Assembly: GCF_031880315.1 (NCBI RefSeq)
Contig: NZ_CP134771.1
Location: 2,046,001 to 2,110,000, forward strand
Origin: Pseudomonas baltica
Lineage (GTDB): Bacteria; Pseudomonadota; Gammaproteobacteria; Pseudomonadales; Pseudomonadaceae
Direction: 5' to 3'
DNA length: 64,000 bases
This document shows positions 34,967-44,757 of this stretch, piece after piece. Under the pieces are notes generated by a model, which saw only the letters and a list, made by a program, of their open reading frames with translations, made no database searches and was not told the DNA's origin. The position numbers were made by a program, and so were the translations under genes. Each line of letters begins with the position of its first letter. Within the stretch, counting starts at the first letter, position 1.

Positions 34967-36016
34967 TTGTTGCCAGAACGGCATTTACTCGTTGGTTGGC
35001 TCAATGAAGCCATCAGTGCGGGCGCCCGCAGGGCGCCTGCTTGTCTGGAAGTTGGCATTTCGCTTCGCACGCTACAACGCTGGAGTTTGCCCGAAGAAAT
35101 GCTTGCCGATGGACGTACCACGACAGTCAGGCCGACGCCCATAAACGCACTTAGTGAGTTTGAGCGTCAGGCTATCCTGGCGCTGTGCAACAGTAAGTCA
35201 TACGCGCATCTGCCTCCGAGCCAGATCGTGCCACAGCTGGCTGATGAGGGCCGTTACATAGCGTCTGAAGCGACTTTTTATCGTGTGTTGCATGCCGCAG
35301 GTCAGCAGCATCATCGCTCGCGCGCCAAGCGCCCGCATCGTCATGAGGCACCTACCACCTATGCGGCGAAAGCCGCTAATCAGGTGTGGTCGTGGGACAT
35401 CACCTACCTGCCGTCACCGGTTCGAGGGAAGTTTTACTACCTCTATTTGATCGAGGATATCTACAGCCGCAAGGCTGTGGGTTGGGAAGTTTACGAAGCA
35501 GAAAGTGGTGAAAAGGCTGCTGCGTTACTGCAACGAAGCGTGACTCAGGAGAAGTGCTGGCACCAGCCGCTGGTACTTCACTCGGATAACGGTGCGCCGA
35601 TGAAATCGGTGACGCTGCTGACCAAGATGTACGACCTGGGTATCACGCCCTCTCGTGGCCGACCGCGTGTCAGTAACGACAACCCTTACTCGGAGTCACT
35701 GTTCAGGACGCTGAAATACTGCCCGCAGTGGCCGCAAGATGGATTTAGCAGTCTGGATGATGCGCGTATCTGGGTGCGGGATTTTATGGTCTGGTACAAC
35801 ACCGCGCATCGCCATAGCCAAATCCGCTTCGTGACACCGGCCCAACGTCACGAGGGGAAAGACCGGGAGATCCTGGCTCGGCGCGACGCGGTCTATGAGC
35901 AGGCTAAAGAAAAAAGACCGGAACGATGGACGGGCGAAACACGCAACTGGAACCCGATAGGGACAGTGTATCTGAATCCTGAAAGGGAGCTGACTGTGGT
36001 GGTTAAGGTCGCGTAG
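34967..36016 (+). CDS. IS3-family transposase OrfB (rve integrase core)
   Basis: 349 aa, -1 frame relative to OrfA. DDE residues in VWSWDITYLPSP, LVLHSDNGAPM and NPYSESLFRTLKY, followed by the typical NTAHRHSQIRFVTPAQRH ending. Expected to be made as an OrfAB fusion by frameshifting. Confidence 0.88.
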   Translation: MLPERHLLVGWLNEAISAGARRAPACLEVGISLRTLQRWSLPEEMLADGRTTTVRPTPINALSEFERQAILALCNSKSYAHLPPSQIVPQLADEGRYIASEATFYRVLHAAGQQHHRSRAKRPHRHEAPTTYAAKAANQVWSWDITYLPSPVRGKFYYLYLIEDIYSRKAVGWEVYEAESGEKAAALLQRSVTQEKCWHQPLVLHSDNGAPMKSVTLLTKMYDLGITPSRGRPRVSNDNPYSESLFRTLKYCPQWPQDGFSSLDDARIWVRDFMVWYNTAHRHSQIRFVTPAQRHEGKDREILARRDAVYEQAKEKRPERWTGETRNWNPIGTVYLNPERELTVVVKVA

Positions 36017-37113
36017 CAAGACGGTGGACGCGACAACTACCTTGAAAAACGCCGTATTTCCCATTGTTGTAGTTGTAGACCCCTCTCACGATGTATGAGA
36101 AATCGCAGTACCTGGACTGGTTACCAAACTGAGCCTCGAACTGAACGATCTCTGAACCTACGAGCTTCTCGCGAGCAGTCCACCGAATTTTCCACAGGTA
36201 AAAACCGTGCCCCTCAAGCTCCATCAGCTGCTTGGACTCCAAGACACCTTTGCCCTTCAGTGATGCCTTGTCGATGCGGATGATCTTGTGAACCCTGGCT
36301 TCTGGCTGCAGCCTCGCCAGCTCGGTTTCCGGATCGCCACCCTCGCCCTCATCGTCTGAGTCAAACTCAACCGCATCCTCGATCACCAACGCCTCATCGC
36401 TGAGATCTAGGTCATCATCTTCTCGATCTTTAGGGTTGAATGTGGAGACGTCGACGACATCGACCACCTCCATGCCCTTGAGGTTGCGGATCAAACTGCG
36501 AAGGAAATTCGTCCTGATGCCGGCATCCGGAATTGCCTCCAGAGAGATGGTTCGGGTCGCCACGTCTTTGTCAGTGACTATCTCGATCTGGGAATACAGC
36601 TGATCGGTGATGTCCTTGAATTTTTCGTTCATGGGCCCAGTGATTTTCCAGCCGTTGCCCTGCTTCTCAAGGATTACCTCCGCTGTCTTCTCGACGACTT
36701 GGCGGAACTCCGCCTGGCTCAGATCAAGCTTCTGGTATTTGACGGTGAGCTTGAGCTGATCCCCATGGATAGCTACTTCAGCCTGCTCGTGCTGATCATC
36801 CACAAGCCACTCCTTGACGGAGGTCAGAGCGTCGGTCAGCTGATCTTTTGTAACCGCCGTGGTGACGACCACATTCGTAGTTTTCTCACGACTGTCACGG
36901 CCACCTACCAAGAGAGAAAGATTCCGATAATCGTAGTAATCATGGAACAGGGCACTGAACCGATTGGCCAGGAATTTTTTGTCTGACTCATTGGAGATCA
37001 CGATCCCCCTGGAGAGGAAGACCTTCCGTAGCTCAGCGCTCGTAAGGCTTCGCTGCGTGAGCGCGTCAAAGATCGCTTTGTCGGACGCGAAGTATAGGCT
37101 CCCCATTCTCATG

Positions 37114-38172
37114 TCAGTCTCGCTCCCAGCCGATCGCTTCGGGCTTATAGTTCGGAATCGCGTGATTCATAATGTCTAGTTCGATTGCCTGCAATTTCCG
37201 CTTGCGATTCTCGTCTTCGCCCCACTCAGTGACGTAGCTGTTGATGGCAGCGTTGAAGTTGCTGAGGATGCTGCTGTGATGGTAGCGATTGGCAACCCTG
37301 ATACGGATCTTCAAGTCTTTGTTGGCATTGAGGATTTGGAACCTGGACAGGGCGTCAAAGAGGTACCTGAATTCGATCTCACTGCTGCCATCGCGGCGAT
37401 AGTAGATCAGGTAGCCTTCGCCATACGCTTCTGTCGGCTTCATGGCCTTTTCGCAGTACGAGATCACCTCTTTGTGGTGGATGATCATGTACGGCGAAGC
37501 GATGAGCTCAGCGGTGGCCGCGCGCTCCCAGTATTCGCCACTGGCCTTATGCAGAACGAGGTCAGGATAATAGAAGGTGTAGTTGTCCTTCGGAAATGTC
37601 CCTGCCGCTCTGAGGGCATTCACATCGACCTGCAGCGTCTTCAGGTAATTGATCAGTGAAGGTTCGACGATATGAATCTGCTGAGAATCCTTGATGTGCA
37701 GGTTCTCGCCCTTGTAGTCCTTGAAGTGATCGTAGAAATTCTTGTCGTACTCGTCGTCGTGGTTGTACACGAACAGCATCCCACGAACCTCATACCTCTC
37801 CCGCTTAGCCAAGTGATAGCGCGTCTGCCACTCCGTCGAGGCACGGGCACAGTCGATTGTCTTGCCCAAGGATTTCAAGGCCTTCTTGATCGAGTCCAGC
37901 GTGATTGAGCCCACCGCGTAGCTCTTCAAATCGGTATGAAGGTAGACGGCTTTATTCAGATAAGGGTCTGCGTACTTGAACACCACGTCAGTCGGATGCG
38001 TGTGTTCAGACTTCTTAGAGGGCGCGTGCGTTTCCTTCTTCACACAGGCGAAGTTGAGGTTCGCCGGCCCCTCTTTCTTCCAGCGAAAGAAGCTGAATAT
38101 CTCGCTGGAAACGAGCTCCGCGAGTCTTGCAATTTTTTCCGTTTCGCCGCCTGACATGGTCGTTCCTGTCAC
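37114..38172 (-). CDS. First gene of an unrecognised three-gene module, PD-(D/E)XK-like
   Basis: 352 aa. E24 (LVSSEIFSFF), D62 (HPTDVVFKYAD) and D81-L-K83 (YLHTDLKSYA) follow the order and spacing of a PD-(D/E)XK nuclease core. The rest contains Tyr-rich stretches (YEVRGMLFVYNHDDEYDKNFYDHFKDYKGE) and no other known motif. Heads the operon 38172 to 33592. I propose it is the nuclease effector of a three-component system. A second start at residue 6 is possible. Confidence 0.65.
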   Translation of the reverse strand: MTGTTMSGGETEKIARLAELVSSEIFSFFRWKKEGPANLNFACVKKETHAPSKKSEHTHPTDVVFKYADPYLNKAVYLHTDLKSYAVGSITLDSIKKALKSLGKTIDCARASTEWQTRYHLAKRERYEVRGMLFVYNHDDEYDKNFYDHFKDYKGENLHIKDSQQIHIVEPSLINYLKTLQVDVNALRAAGTFPKDNYTFYYPDLVLHKASGEYWERAATAELIASPYMIIHHKEVISYCEKAMKPTEAYGEGYLIYYRRDGSSEIEFRYLFDALSRFQILNANKDLKIRIRVANRYHHSSILSNFNAAINSYVTEWGEDENRKRKLQAIELDIMNHAIPNYKPEAIGWERD

Positions 38173-38666
38173 GAAATGAATGCGCAGGAACGAGGTCAGC
38201 CAAGGTCGGGGCCTGAGCCGTCTGGGTGCGTCCTGCTATAGATATGGCTTCATGCCAGTACAAAGTATCGCAAAACCTTTGACGTTGCCATGGCGACGGT
38301 AAGGGTTAGAGCACGACTGTGTCGAAATTCATCAAATTTGCGCATGGACGCAGAGCCTTGGCATCACGCGGCGCGTTCCATCAGCACAATCGAGTAGTCA
38401 GCCGGACTGTTGGAAATATTTACCGGCATGGGCATTCAAGCATGCCTCTATAGCCAGCAAGGGATGAACCTATGCATCTATGAGGGGTGGGGAAACGGCG
38501 GGAACGACTGTAGAGGCGCCGGAAAATAGGGGGTTGCAGAGAACATAGGCGAAAAAAGACATAAAAAAGCGCCTTATTAGCACTTTTAGCTATTTCTAAT
38601 TTTACTGTACAGTCAATACCATCCGGTTCGCGAGATTAAATCACCATACCGGAGCCTTGTCAATAT
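38173..38666. other. Intergenic region between the three-gene module and the recombination operon
   Basis: About 490 bp holding divergent promoters. The last 100 bp are AT-rich and contain a short palindrome ACTGTACAGT (38604-38613), 54 bp before the recombinase start, a possible operator. No gene seen. Confidence 0.4.
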
Positions 38667-40121
38667 ATGCGTAACCCGACGATTGCAAAAGATCTGAGCC
38701 CCCCAGCCCCTCGTCGGCAGAAGGGTCAAAAGCAGCCAGGCCCCGGCGGCAGCATGCAAGCGATGAATAGCCTCACGCTAGTCAAGGGCGAGCCTCCCAG
38801 GCTTTACGAGACAGCTACAGGCATACCGTTGGATTTCTACAACGAGTTCACCGAGCACCTCTGGGACGAGATCGGCATCAGCTACGCGCGTAACTCGGTC
38901 ATCACCTTGGAGAGGGGTGGGCGCGCGCTTGCCGAATTTCTCTATGAGACCGGTGCCCTTTCTGGCCGACTTGACCCTGCTACTGCATCGAAAACCATGC
39001 AGCTTTTTCCATCCTATCTCATCGATGGGGCGGACGCCAAAGACCCGATTGTCCGCAAGGCATTCATTCGAACAGGCCGAAAAACGATCTCCCCCAAGTC
39101 TGCGGGCCCATACATCGCAGGCGCCAATCTGATGCTGAGAGTCTGCAGCGCAATCACGTTCGAACAGGCAGAAATGTCCGCCGTCCTAACGGGTCAAGCG
39201 CCTCTAGAGCAAGTGAATGAGTTGCCGGAACTCAGTCCCCGGGTGCGCAGCCCTCAGGAATTGGCTCAGATCCACGCCAACACCCTGCAGGTCAAACCCT
39301 CTCTTGGCAAAGATGCAAAGAAAACCCAAGGAGGCCTGCGCACGCCCAAGAACAAGAAAAAGCGGGAGGCCAAACATATCGGCATCCCTCACATTCTGCC
39401 GATGCTTGAAAACGCCCCGACTCGGCTGGACGGCCTGATCTGGTGCTTTGGACTCGGGAGTTTGAGGGTATCGGAAGCGATGGGGATTCGCCTGGAGGAC
39501 ATAGACGTCCACAAGAGGATCATCCGCGTCGAAGACCCTCAAGGCTTGCGTGACACGACCAACAAGGAAAGCTTCGGCTTCAAGGGCCGCAAGACAGCTG
39601 TTGTGACTATGTTCGAGCCGTTCCAGTCGATATTTTGGGAAAAGCTGGCTGAGTACATGGCTGTGCGCCCTTCTTCTGACAGCCCTTGGCTGCTGCTGTC
39701 GTTGGATGAAGATACTTACGGGGTACCTCTCTGCGAACTCAATGCCAACAGCGTCAACAGGGCGGTCAATCGCAGCATCCAAGCCACGCAGAAGAAACTG
39801 AAGTTCGTAGCGCCTCAAGGAAACTACTCGTCCCACCAATTCCGCCACCTGTACGGCGTGTGGGCACGTAACTATGTGGTGGTGCCAGGCCGACCTAAAC
39901 CTGGCCTCGACCTGCCTGAGATCCAGTTGTTGATGGGCCATGCTGACCTCAAAAGCACTGAGATCTATGCCGCCGACTTGGGTATTTACACCCTTGTGGA
40001 GGTAGATGCTGCAAATGAACTCATCTACCACCGGGGCGCCGGGGAAAGCATTGATTACTACCGTGGCCAAGCCTATGCGCGCCTAAGCGAGCAACTGCTG
40101 CAGCAGGGCCCAGAAGCGTGA
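38667..40121 (+). CDS. Tyrosine recombinase (GmtY-like)
   Basis: 484 aa. Catalytic boxes: LGSLRVSEAMGI (Arg), SSHQFRHLYGVW (His-x-x-Arg-His), LLMGHADLKSTEIYA (His and Tyr nucleophile). The N-terminal 200 residues are a DNA-binding arm. It is the first gene of a co-directional recombination operon at the right end of the island; the next gene starts inside its stop codon (GTGA). The size and order match the recombinase GmtY of gamma-mobile-trio islands (inference). It should integrate and excise the island at tRNA-Gly together with the 732-aa recombinase. Confidence 0.82.
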   Translation: MRNPTIAKDLSPPAPRRQKGQKQPGPGGSMQAMNSLTLVKGEPPRLYETATGIPLDFYNEFTEHLWDEIGISYARNSVITLERGGRALAEFLYETGALSGRLDPATASKTMQLFPSYLIDGADAKDPIVRKAFIRTGRKTISPKSAGPYIAGANLMLRVCSAITFEQAEMSAVLTGQAPLEQVNELPELSPRVRSPQELAQIHANTLQVKPSLGKDAKKTQGGLRTPKNKKKREAKHIGIPHILPMLENAPTRLDGLIWCFGLGSLRVSEAMGIRLEDIDVHKRIIRVEDPQGLRDTTNKESFGFKGRKTAVVTMFEPFQSIFWEKLAEYMAVRPSSDSPWLLLSLDEDTYGVPLCELNANSVNRAVNRSIQATQKKLKFVAPQGNYSSHQFRHLYGVWARNYVVVPGRPKPGLDLPEIQLLMGHADLKSTEIYAADLGIYTLVEVDAANELIYHRGAGESIDYYRGQAYARLSEQLLQQGPEA

Positions 40122-41275
40122 TCAACACCACCGACAACCTTACCGTGCACGGCGACGATGTCCTGCAAAGCGCTCAAGCCATCTTGCAAGAGTTGGCTCA
40201 GAAAGCTATGGAAGCCGAGAATGTCGCGGGGAAAGCAAATCCAGAGCTTCTGAGGGATATGCAGGCCAGACACCGTCTGGCCTTATCCATCTTCTTGCGG
40301 CATCGGAAAGGTCGGGCCCTGACCTACCAAGAGCTCACTAACCTCTACAGCCTATGCCTCGTACCCGACAAACAGCTCGATCTCGCCATGCCCCTTTATG
40401 AGGAGCTCACGGGCGAGTACACGCCAAAGCTGAAAGATGTGAGCAGACTTCGCATCCCTATCCGGGCGATGTTCGTACTCTTGTGGGCGAAGGGACACGT
40501 CACGCTCCCCCATAGCTTCAACCTGAGTGGCATATGGGCCAAGTACCCAGAAATGATAGGCATGTCCGAGGGTTTCATTCACCAGATCGCTGGACTCAAC
40601 GCATCGCATCAGCAGCGCTGCGCTCGCACTTTCCAGTACCGTGTGAACTGGAAAAAGCCTGAAAATATAGTATTTGAAGAGCTGTGGGAGGCAGCGCCTG
40701 CAGTTGTAGACAAACAGCGTGAAATAAAGAGCAAGGCAACAAAGGGCAGTAAAGGTTTGGATTTTTCCTACCTAGCTTGGCTTCACCTGTTCGCCAAACA
40801 ATATCCATCGATTGTAAGCCCTGATCAGGCGCGTCTACTTGAGGGGTATCACGCGCATCTAAGCACGACCAGGATCGAGAAATCGAGTACCGAAATCAAA
40901 AAGTCCTATGCGGAGTTCGCAATGCACTGGGGTTCGATCGACCCCAGCCAGTCAAAAAGCGAAAACCTAAAATGGAGAAGATCCCGTTATGCCGCCGGCC
41001 TTGATGGCCGCAAGAGGAAGAACAAACAAAAAATTGAGGATAAAATCGCCCGAGAAGACGCCCAAAACTGGGAAGCACAGAGCGTACTTTCCCCTGAGGA
41101 GTATGCAGCTCTGCCTGGCCGCAGGCGGCCTACAAAGGGCGACTATGAATGGGTCGAGAGTTACTACAATACCCCAGAGAATCCTCACATTGAGGACAAC
41201 TTAGCCTCTTGGGTAAGAGCTGGGCAACTGCATCTTGAGCATATCGAAGAGCACCAGCCCAAAAGCAGGGCGTAG
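40118..41275 (+). CDS. Unrecognised protein of the recombination operon
   Basis: 385 aa from a GTG that overlaps the upstream stop (GTGA). Helical and basic, with no catalytic Arg-His-Tyr set. SKSENLKWRRSRYAAGLDGRKRKNKQKIEDKIAREDAQNW in the second half is strongly basic and could bind DNA. Encoded between two tyrosine recombinases and translationally coupled to the first, so it is probably an accessory factor for recombination. Confidence 0.65.
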   Translation: MINTTDNLTVHGDDVLQSAQAILQELAQKAMEAENVAGKANPELLRDMQARHRLALSIFLRHRKGRALTYQELTNLYSLCLVPDKQLDLAMPLYEELTGEYTPKLKDVSRLRIPIRAMFVLLWAKGHVTLPHSFNLSGIWAKYPEMIGMSEGFIHQIAGLNASHQQRCARTFQYRVNWKKPENIVFEELWEAAPAVVDKQREIKSKATKGSKGLDFSYLAWLHLFAKQYPSIVSPDQARLLEGYHAHLSTTRIEKSSTEIKKSYAEFAMHWGSIDPSQSKSENLKWRRSRYAAGLDGRKRKNKQKIEDKIAREDAQNWEAQSVLSPEEYAALPGRRRPTKGDYEWVESYYNTPENPHIEDNLASWVRAGQLHLEHIEEHQPKSRA

Positions 41276-41299
41276 GAAGTTGGCTACATTCACATCCTG

Positions 41300-43498
41300 A
41301 TGGACTACTTGGGCAGGTATTTGCCCGCTTGGCTGAGAAAACACCCGGACAGCGGCGTTGAATTCCCGACTAACATCGAGGAATTCCACCGATCCATATT
41401 TTGGCATCGCACAAAAAAATACACCAAGATCAAAAACCTCAAGGATAGCTCGCACCTCGACCTGCCTCTCACACTGATGCAGTTCTACGATCTTAAACGC
41501 AGTATCAAAACAAAGTCGCATTTCATTTTTTCGGTATGGCGGTTCTTTGAGGTCGCGATAGCGAAAAGTAAAGAATTGCTGCCAGATGGCAGAGCACTGG
41601 TCAGTAGCCCCTACACAAATCCGGTTCATCCAAAACTGGACTCACCTGGAAGTGGCCCAGCGGGGAAAAGTGACAAAATCCCCTTGCCCATCGGCTCCAT
41701 GATTATGGTCGAGGCATACATGCTGGCACTCGATGCGATTGGGGTTGAACTTCAAAACAAGTTCCTGACAGGCTTACTGAGCTTCCAAGACTCTCTGGAT
41801 CTGAAAAACAGCGTTTGGATTGATCTTGAAAAATACGGAGTTTCATACTCCCTCAAGCTGTGGAACCCCGACGACATCTCTGAAACCTTGGAGGTGCCTC
41901 TCAAAAAAATCATCAACGCTTATTCGTGGAAAAGTGAGAATTATAAATACGCTGGCCGTGAAATTTACGTCCCATGGCTATCACAGTTGAGAATGCTCAC
42001 CACAGCCATGTTTTCTGGGCTACGGCTTCAAAACTGCCAATGGCTGGATGTTCGCAGCTTTGACAAATATTATGATGCATCTCTGCGGGGTAGCCTTAGC
42101 AGCTGCATTCTCTACGTCAACACCGATAAAAGCGGCAATAGCCGCCCCGTGTCGCTCCCTTACAAGGTTATGGACGTACTGCTCCAAGAGCGCCACTTTC
42201 AGACTAAGCAGTACGGCAAAAGATACAAAGGTGTCTATTACGAAAACGATATCAGCAATGCGAAGAAGTACGGAAAAATCCAACCTCTCTTCCGGAGCCC
42301 ATGGCTCGATAGCGGCTTGCCGTTTTCTGATCCCTCTTACGCAGCTAAGTGGACGTTGATTCTTCGTGGCTTTCAAGAAATGTACAACAGTTTCGTGCCA
42401 CCTGAAAGTCGCCATCAATTCGTGGAACAGACGGCCAGTGGAGATTGGTCGACAGTACATACACCCCATGCGCTGCGTGCAACTTGGATTACCCACCGCC
42501 GTATTTATGCATTTCTCGATTACGCCATCATCGGAGGGCAAGTAGGCCATGCCCATCGGTACACATCCGCGCATTACGTAGTGCCGACGCGACAAGAAAC
42601 GCTCACCCTAGTTGAATCTGCCAACAAAGCAGTGTCTGCGCATGCATTTGCTGCTCTGACTGGCAGACCTCCCAGCCCGTCATCGCCAGAATCAGCGCTG
42701 GTCAAAGGCTGGCAAAAGCACCGCAAAGATACAGTGCGCGAACAGCACCTGATTTCCGTACTTCCAGGTATTCTGGACATCGAGGAGACGGGTCTGGACT
42801 TGATTGCTAGCACCAAAACTCAGCGCGTAAAATTTCTGGACAATTGCATTTGTGCGTTAGACGGTGATTGCCCTAAAAAATTGATGAATTTTACAAGAAA
42901 AGCTCGCACGTGTGGTATCTGCCCTTATGCAATATTCGGCATCGATCACCTACCCGGTCTGAACGCGAAAGTTCGCGACCTAGTCAACCGCGTTGATCAT
43001 CTTAAACCAAGGCTTCAGCAATTACATAAACATCAACCACACTCGTCCAATACCGAGATAGTCTACGACGAGCTTTCGGTGAGCGCGTTGGAACTGGCCG
43101 GATACCGTCAAGTCGTACAGATTCTTGAGAAAAACTGGCGGGAAGAGAAGTTTCCGAAAGGGTACATCACTCGTCATCGCGACCTTGCTAATGCTGTACG
43201 TCACAGCGTTGATATGGACGACCCGAAACAGCGCGTTCTCTCCATGCTGTTAGACATGTCCCAGTTTCCTGCCTTGGCGTCAGAGCATTACCCGCTAATC
43301 CTTGAAGAGATGGCACGTAACCCCGAGTTATTGATAGTTGTCAACCAACCAGTAGACGAAAGAGAGCGCTACATTGGTCAAATTCTTTCAATTATGAATG
43401 GCGCCGGTCTTTCATTCGGGGATATTGCTGCGTACGCCCTGAGCAAACCTTCTGCCCTCTCACCCAAAGACCAAGCTTCGATGGCGATGGTGCACTGA
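41300..43498 (+). CDS. Large tyrosine recombinase (GmtZ/VPA1269-like)
   Basis: 732 aa. Catalytic boxes: MFSGLRLQNCQWLDV (Arg), NTDKSGNSRPVSLPY (Lys), HTPHALRATWITHR (His-x-x-Arg), GGQVGHAHRYTSAHYVV (His, Tyr). After the catalytic domain there is a cysteine cluster (CICALDGDCP, CGICPY; about residues 515-550), probably zinc-binding, and a helical tail. The large size and the Cys cluster recall the GmtZ/VPA1269 family. Starts 24 bp after the upstream gene. Confidence 0.75.
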   Translation: MDYLGRYLPAWLRKHPDSGVEFPTNIEEFHRSIFWHRTKKYTKIKNLKDSSHLDLPLTLMQFYDLKRSIKTKSHFIFSVWRFFEVAIAKSKELLPDGRALVSSPYTNPVHPKLDSPGSGPAGKSDKIPLPIGSMIMVEAYMLALDAIGVELQNKFLTGLLSFQDSLDLKNSVWIDLEKYGVSYSLKLWNPDDISETLEVPLKKIINAYSWKSENYKYAGREIYVPWLSQLRMLTTAMFSGLRLQNCQWLDVRSFDKYYDASLRGSLSSCILYVNTDKSGNSRPVSLPYKVMDVLLQERHFQTKQYGKRYKGVYYENDISNAKKYGKIQPLFRSPWLDSGLPFSDPSYAAKWTLILRGFQEMYNSFVPPESRHQFVEQTASGDWSTVHTPHALRATWITHRRIYAFLDYAIIGGQVGHAHRYTSAHYVVPTRQETLTLVESANKAVSAHAFAALTGRPPSPSSPESALVKGWQKHRKDTVREQHLISVLPGILDIEETGLDLIASTKTQRVKFLDNCICALDGDCPKKLMNFTRKARTCGICPYAIFGIDHLPGLNAKVRDLVNRVDHLKPRLQQLHKHQPHSSNTEIVYDELSVSALELAGYRQVVQILEKNWREEKFPKGYITRHRDLANAVRHSVDMDDPKQRVLSMLLDMSQFPALASEHYPLILEEMARNPELLIVVNQPVDERERYIGQILSIMNGAGLSFGDIAAYALSKPSALSPKDQASMAMVH

Positions 43499-43537
43499 GA
43501 TGGCCAAGCGAGCTCGTGAGACTGGGCCGAACCGACC

Positions 43538-44161
43538 ATGACAAAGATACCCACCAAAGCAGTGCGAAGAGGAGCGCCTGAAACAGTGAAGGCGCGACGC
43601 GGCGCCGCGCAACTCAATGCGACGATTGCTCGAATCAATGCTGCCTTGGAGGTGCTTCAGGAGAGTGGTGACCCCTTCAAAAATATCAGCCAGTTAGCAA
43701 AGGAAGTAGCCCGCATTTGCGGCATAGATCGCAGCTTGCTGTTAAAGCGTGGGAAGACATACAGGCAGTGTTTGGAGCGCTATCCGGCATTGCTGGGCGA
43801 TGGGAGCAGCGCTCCTACCCCGTACAAGATCGATATCGATCCAATGCATCCGGTCATGATTCGAACTGCGCAGTTGGAGGAGGAGAACGCCAAGCTTCGC
43901 AACATCGTAGACGACCTGTCGAAACGGACTGTCAGGGCTGCACCGTCTTACGGGGTTGCCGCCAAGGCCAGCGTACCTGAGTACCAACGCAAATACGAAG
44001 TGACCTGTCAGCTCGTAGACAGAATCCTCGATCACAAGCCAGCCATTCAGATCGTCGACGACACCCTGACCGACTTCTCGGATGTCAGCGGGATTCCGAA
44101 GCCAGTTGCGGATTCCAAGCTCATCGCCCCCTACCTCAAATGGAAAAATACCCGTGCTTAA
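43538..44161 (+). CDS. Small HTH/coiled-coil protein (GmtX-like)
   Basis: 207 aa. N-terminal helical DNA-binding region (FKNISQLAKEVARICGIDRSLLLKRGKTYRQCLERYPALL), then a coiled coil (RTAQLEEENAKLRNIVDDLSKR). Similar in layout to the third protein of mobile trios. Its end overlaps the start of the next gene. Confidence 0.6.
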   Translation: MTKIPTKAVRRGAPETVKARRGAAQLNATIARINAALEVLQESGDPFKNISQLAKEVARICGIDRSLLLKRGKTYRQCLERYPALLGDGSSAPTPYKIDIDPMHPVMIRTAQLEEENAKLRNIVDDLSKRTVRAAPSYGVAAKASVPEYQRKYEVTCQLVDRILDHKPAIQIVDDTLTDFSDVSGIPKPVADSKLIAPYLKWKNTRA

Positions 44162-44660
44162 GTTGAATGATGGTTGTGGCGGTGGCGCTGATGCTGATGC
44201 TGATGCTGATGCTGAGGACGGTGCTGGGGTTGCTGCTGGCACGGGGGTTGATGTCCAGGGAGGCACGCCGCTTGAGGTACTGCGCGCCATGACGCCGCAA
44301 TTGGAGTCAGCCAGGAAGCTGCGCCTGGTGGTCTTGGAGGTCATCGAATCAGGTAAAGGCGTGCCTATGCGAGCTGGCAAAATAAACCTCGCATGGCTTG
44401 CCGGCACGGTTGGACTCACGAGGCAAGTGTTCTATCCAGGGCGCGGTGGGGAGGAGCTTTCCCAGATTGCTGATCTCTTGCTGGAGCACGTGCGATCCCA
44501 GTCGTCCACCAAGCCACATACGCAGTACGACAAATCGCTGGCCAGTTTGCGAACCGAGATTCAGTTGCTCCGAACCCAACTGCGGGACGCTCAGCGGGCC
44601 CTCCAGTGCGCTGCCTTCCGAGAGGAAATCATTAGATCAGGGAAGATCCTCACGTTCTGA
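44154..44660 (+). CDS. Second HTH/coiled-coil protein with Ala-Asp repeat
   Basis: About 168 aa from a GTG at 44154 that overlaps the upstream gene by 8 bp; a longer frame to 44082 is open but less likely. Layout: an ADADADADAE segment encoded by a hexanucleotide repeat, an HTH-like part (INLAWLAGTVGLTRQVFYPGRGG) and a C-terminal coiled coil (SLASLRTEIQLLRTQLRDAQRAL). The HTH plus coiled-coil plan parallels the preceding protein. Confidence 0.6.
   Translation: MLKLNDGCGGGADADADADAEDGAGVAAGTGVDVQGGTPLEVLRAMTPQLESARKLRLVVLEVIESGKGVPMRAGKINLAWLAGTVGLTRQVFYPGRGGEELSQIADLLLEHVRSQSSTKPHTQYDKSLASLRTEIQLLRTQLRDAQRALQCAAFREEIIRSGKILTF
44187..44216 (+). repeat. Hexanucleotide tandem repeat (GCTGAT)
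   Basis: Four GCTGAT units and one GCTGAG unit. It lies inside the coding region and encodes alternating Ala-Asp; copy changes keep the frame. Confidence 0.8.
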
Positions 44661-44757
44661 CCGCGCTCTTGTTGAGCCGGTTAGACGCCGATCTATTCGC
44701 TCCTTTATAGCCCTTTTTATCCCCTTGTAGCCTTTTCTAACCAATGGTGTACGGCCA

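Larger units (their letters stand above)
34400..36045 (+). mobile_element. IS3-family insertion sequence, about 1.65 kb
   Basis: Ends are imperfect inverted repeats: left TCAGGGTAGTTGTCGTGTCC and right (reverse complement) TCAAGGTAGTTGTCGCGTCC. It carries orfA and orfB with a -1 frameshift site. No convincing target duplication is visible, so a small deletion or rearrangement may have accompanied insertion. It interrupts the second gene of the minus-strand three-gene module. Confidence 0.75.
34275..37112 (-). pseudogene. Second gene of the three-gene module, split by an IS3-family element
   Basis: The 5' part (37112 to about 36046) encodes some 356 residues: MRMGSLYFASDKAIFDALTQRSLTSAELRKVFLSRGI with a winged-helix-like N-terminus, an acidic stretch (DREDDDLDLSDEALVIEDAVEFDSDDEGEGG), and a region ending NYNNGKYGVFQ. 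The reading then enters the IS. The last 40 or so codons (LTPGEYAKNLVRAEPVFEQKLKIRLEEAAQKTLDDIERSLLA) lie on the far side (34399 to 34275). Starts one base after the stop of the first gene. The loss removes only a C-terminal helix but separates the third gene from the promoter. Confidence 0.7.

Noticed and set aside
36003..36045. C-terminal residues SCRVHRLATRP as the true end of the second module gene
   Set aside because: This stretch is read from the inverted repeat and inner end of the IS; the real C-terminus lies beyond the element at 34275-34399.
38604..38613. ACTGTACAGT as a LexA box
   Set aside because: The pseudomonad LexA site needs CTG and CAG separated by about ten bases; here they are adjacent. 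It is kept only as a possible operator.
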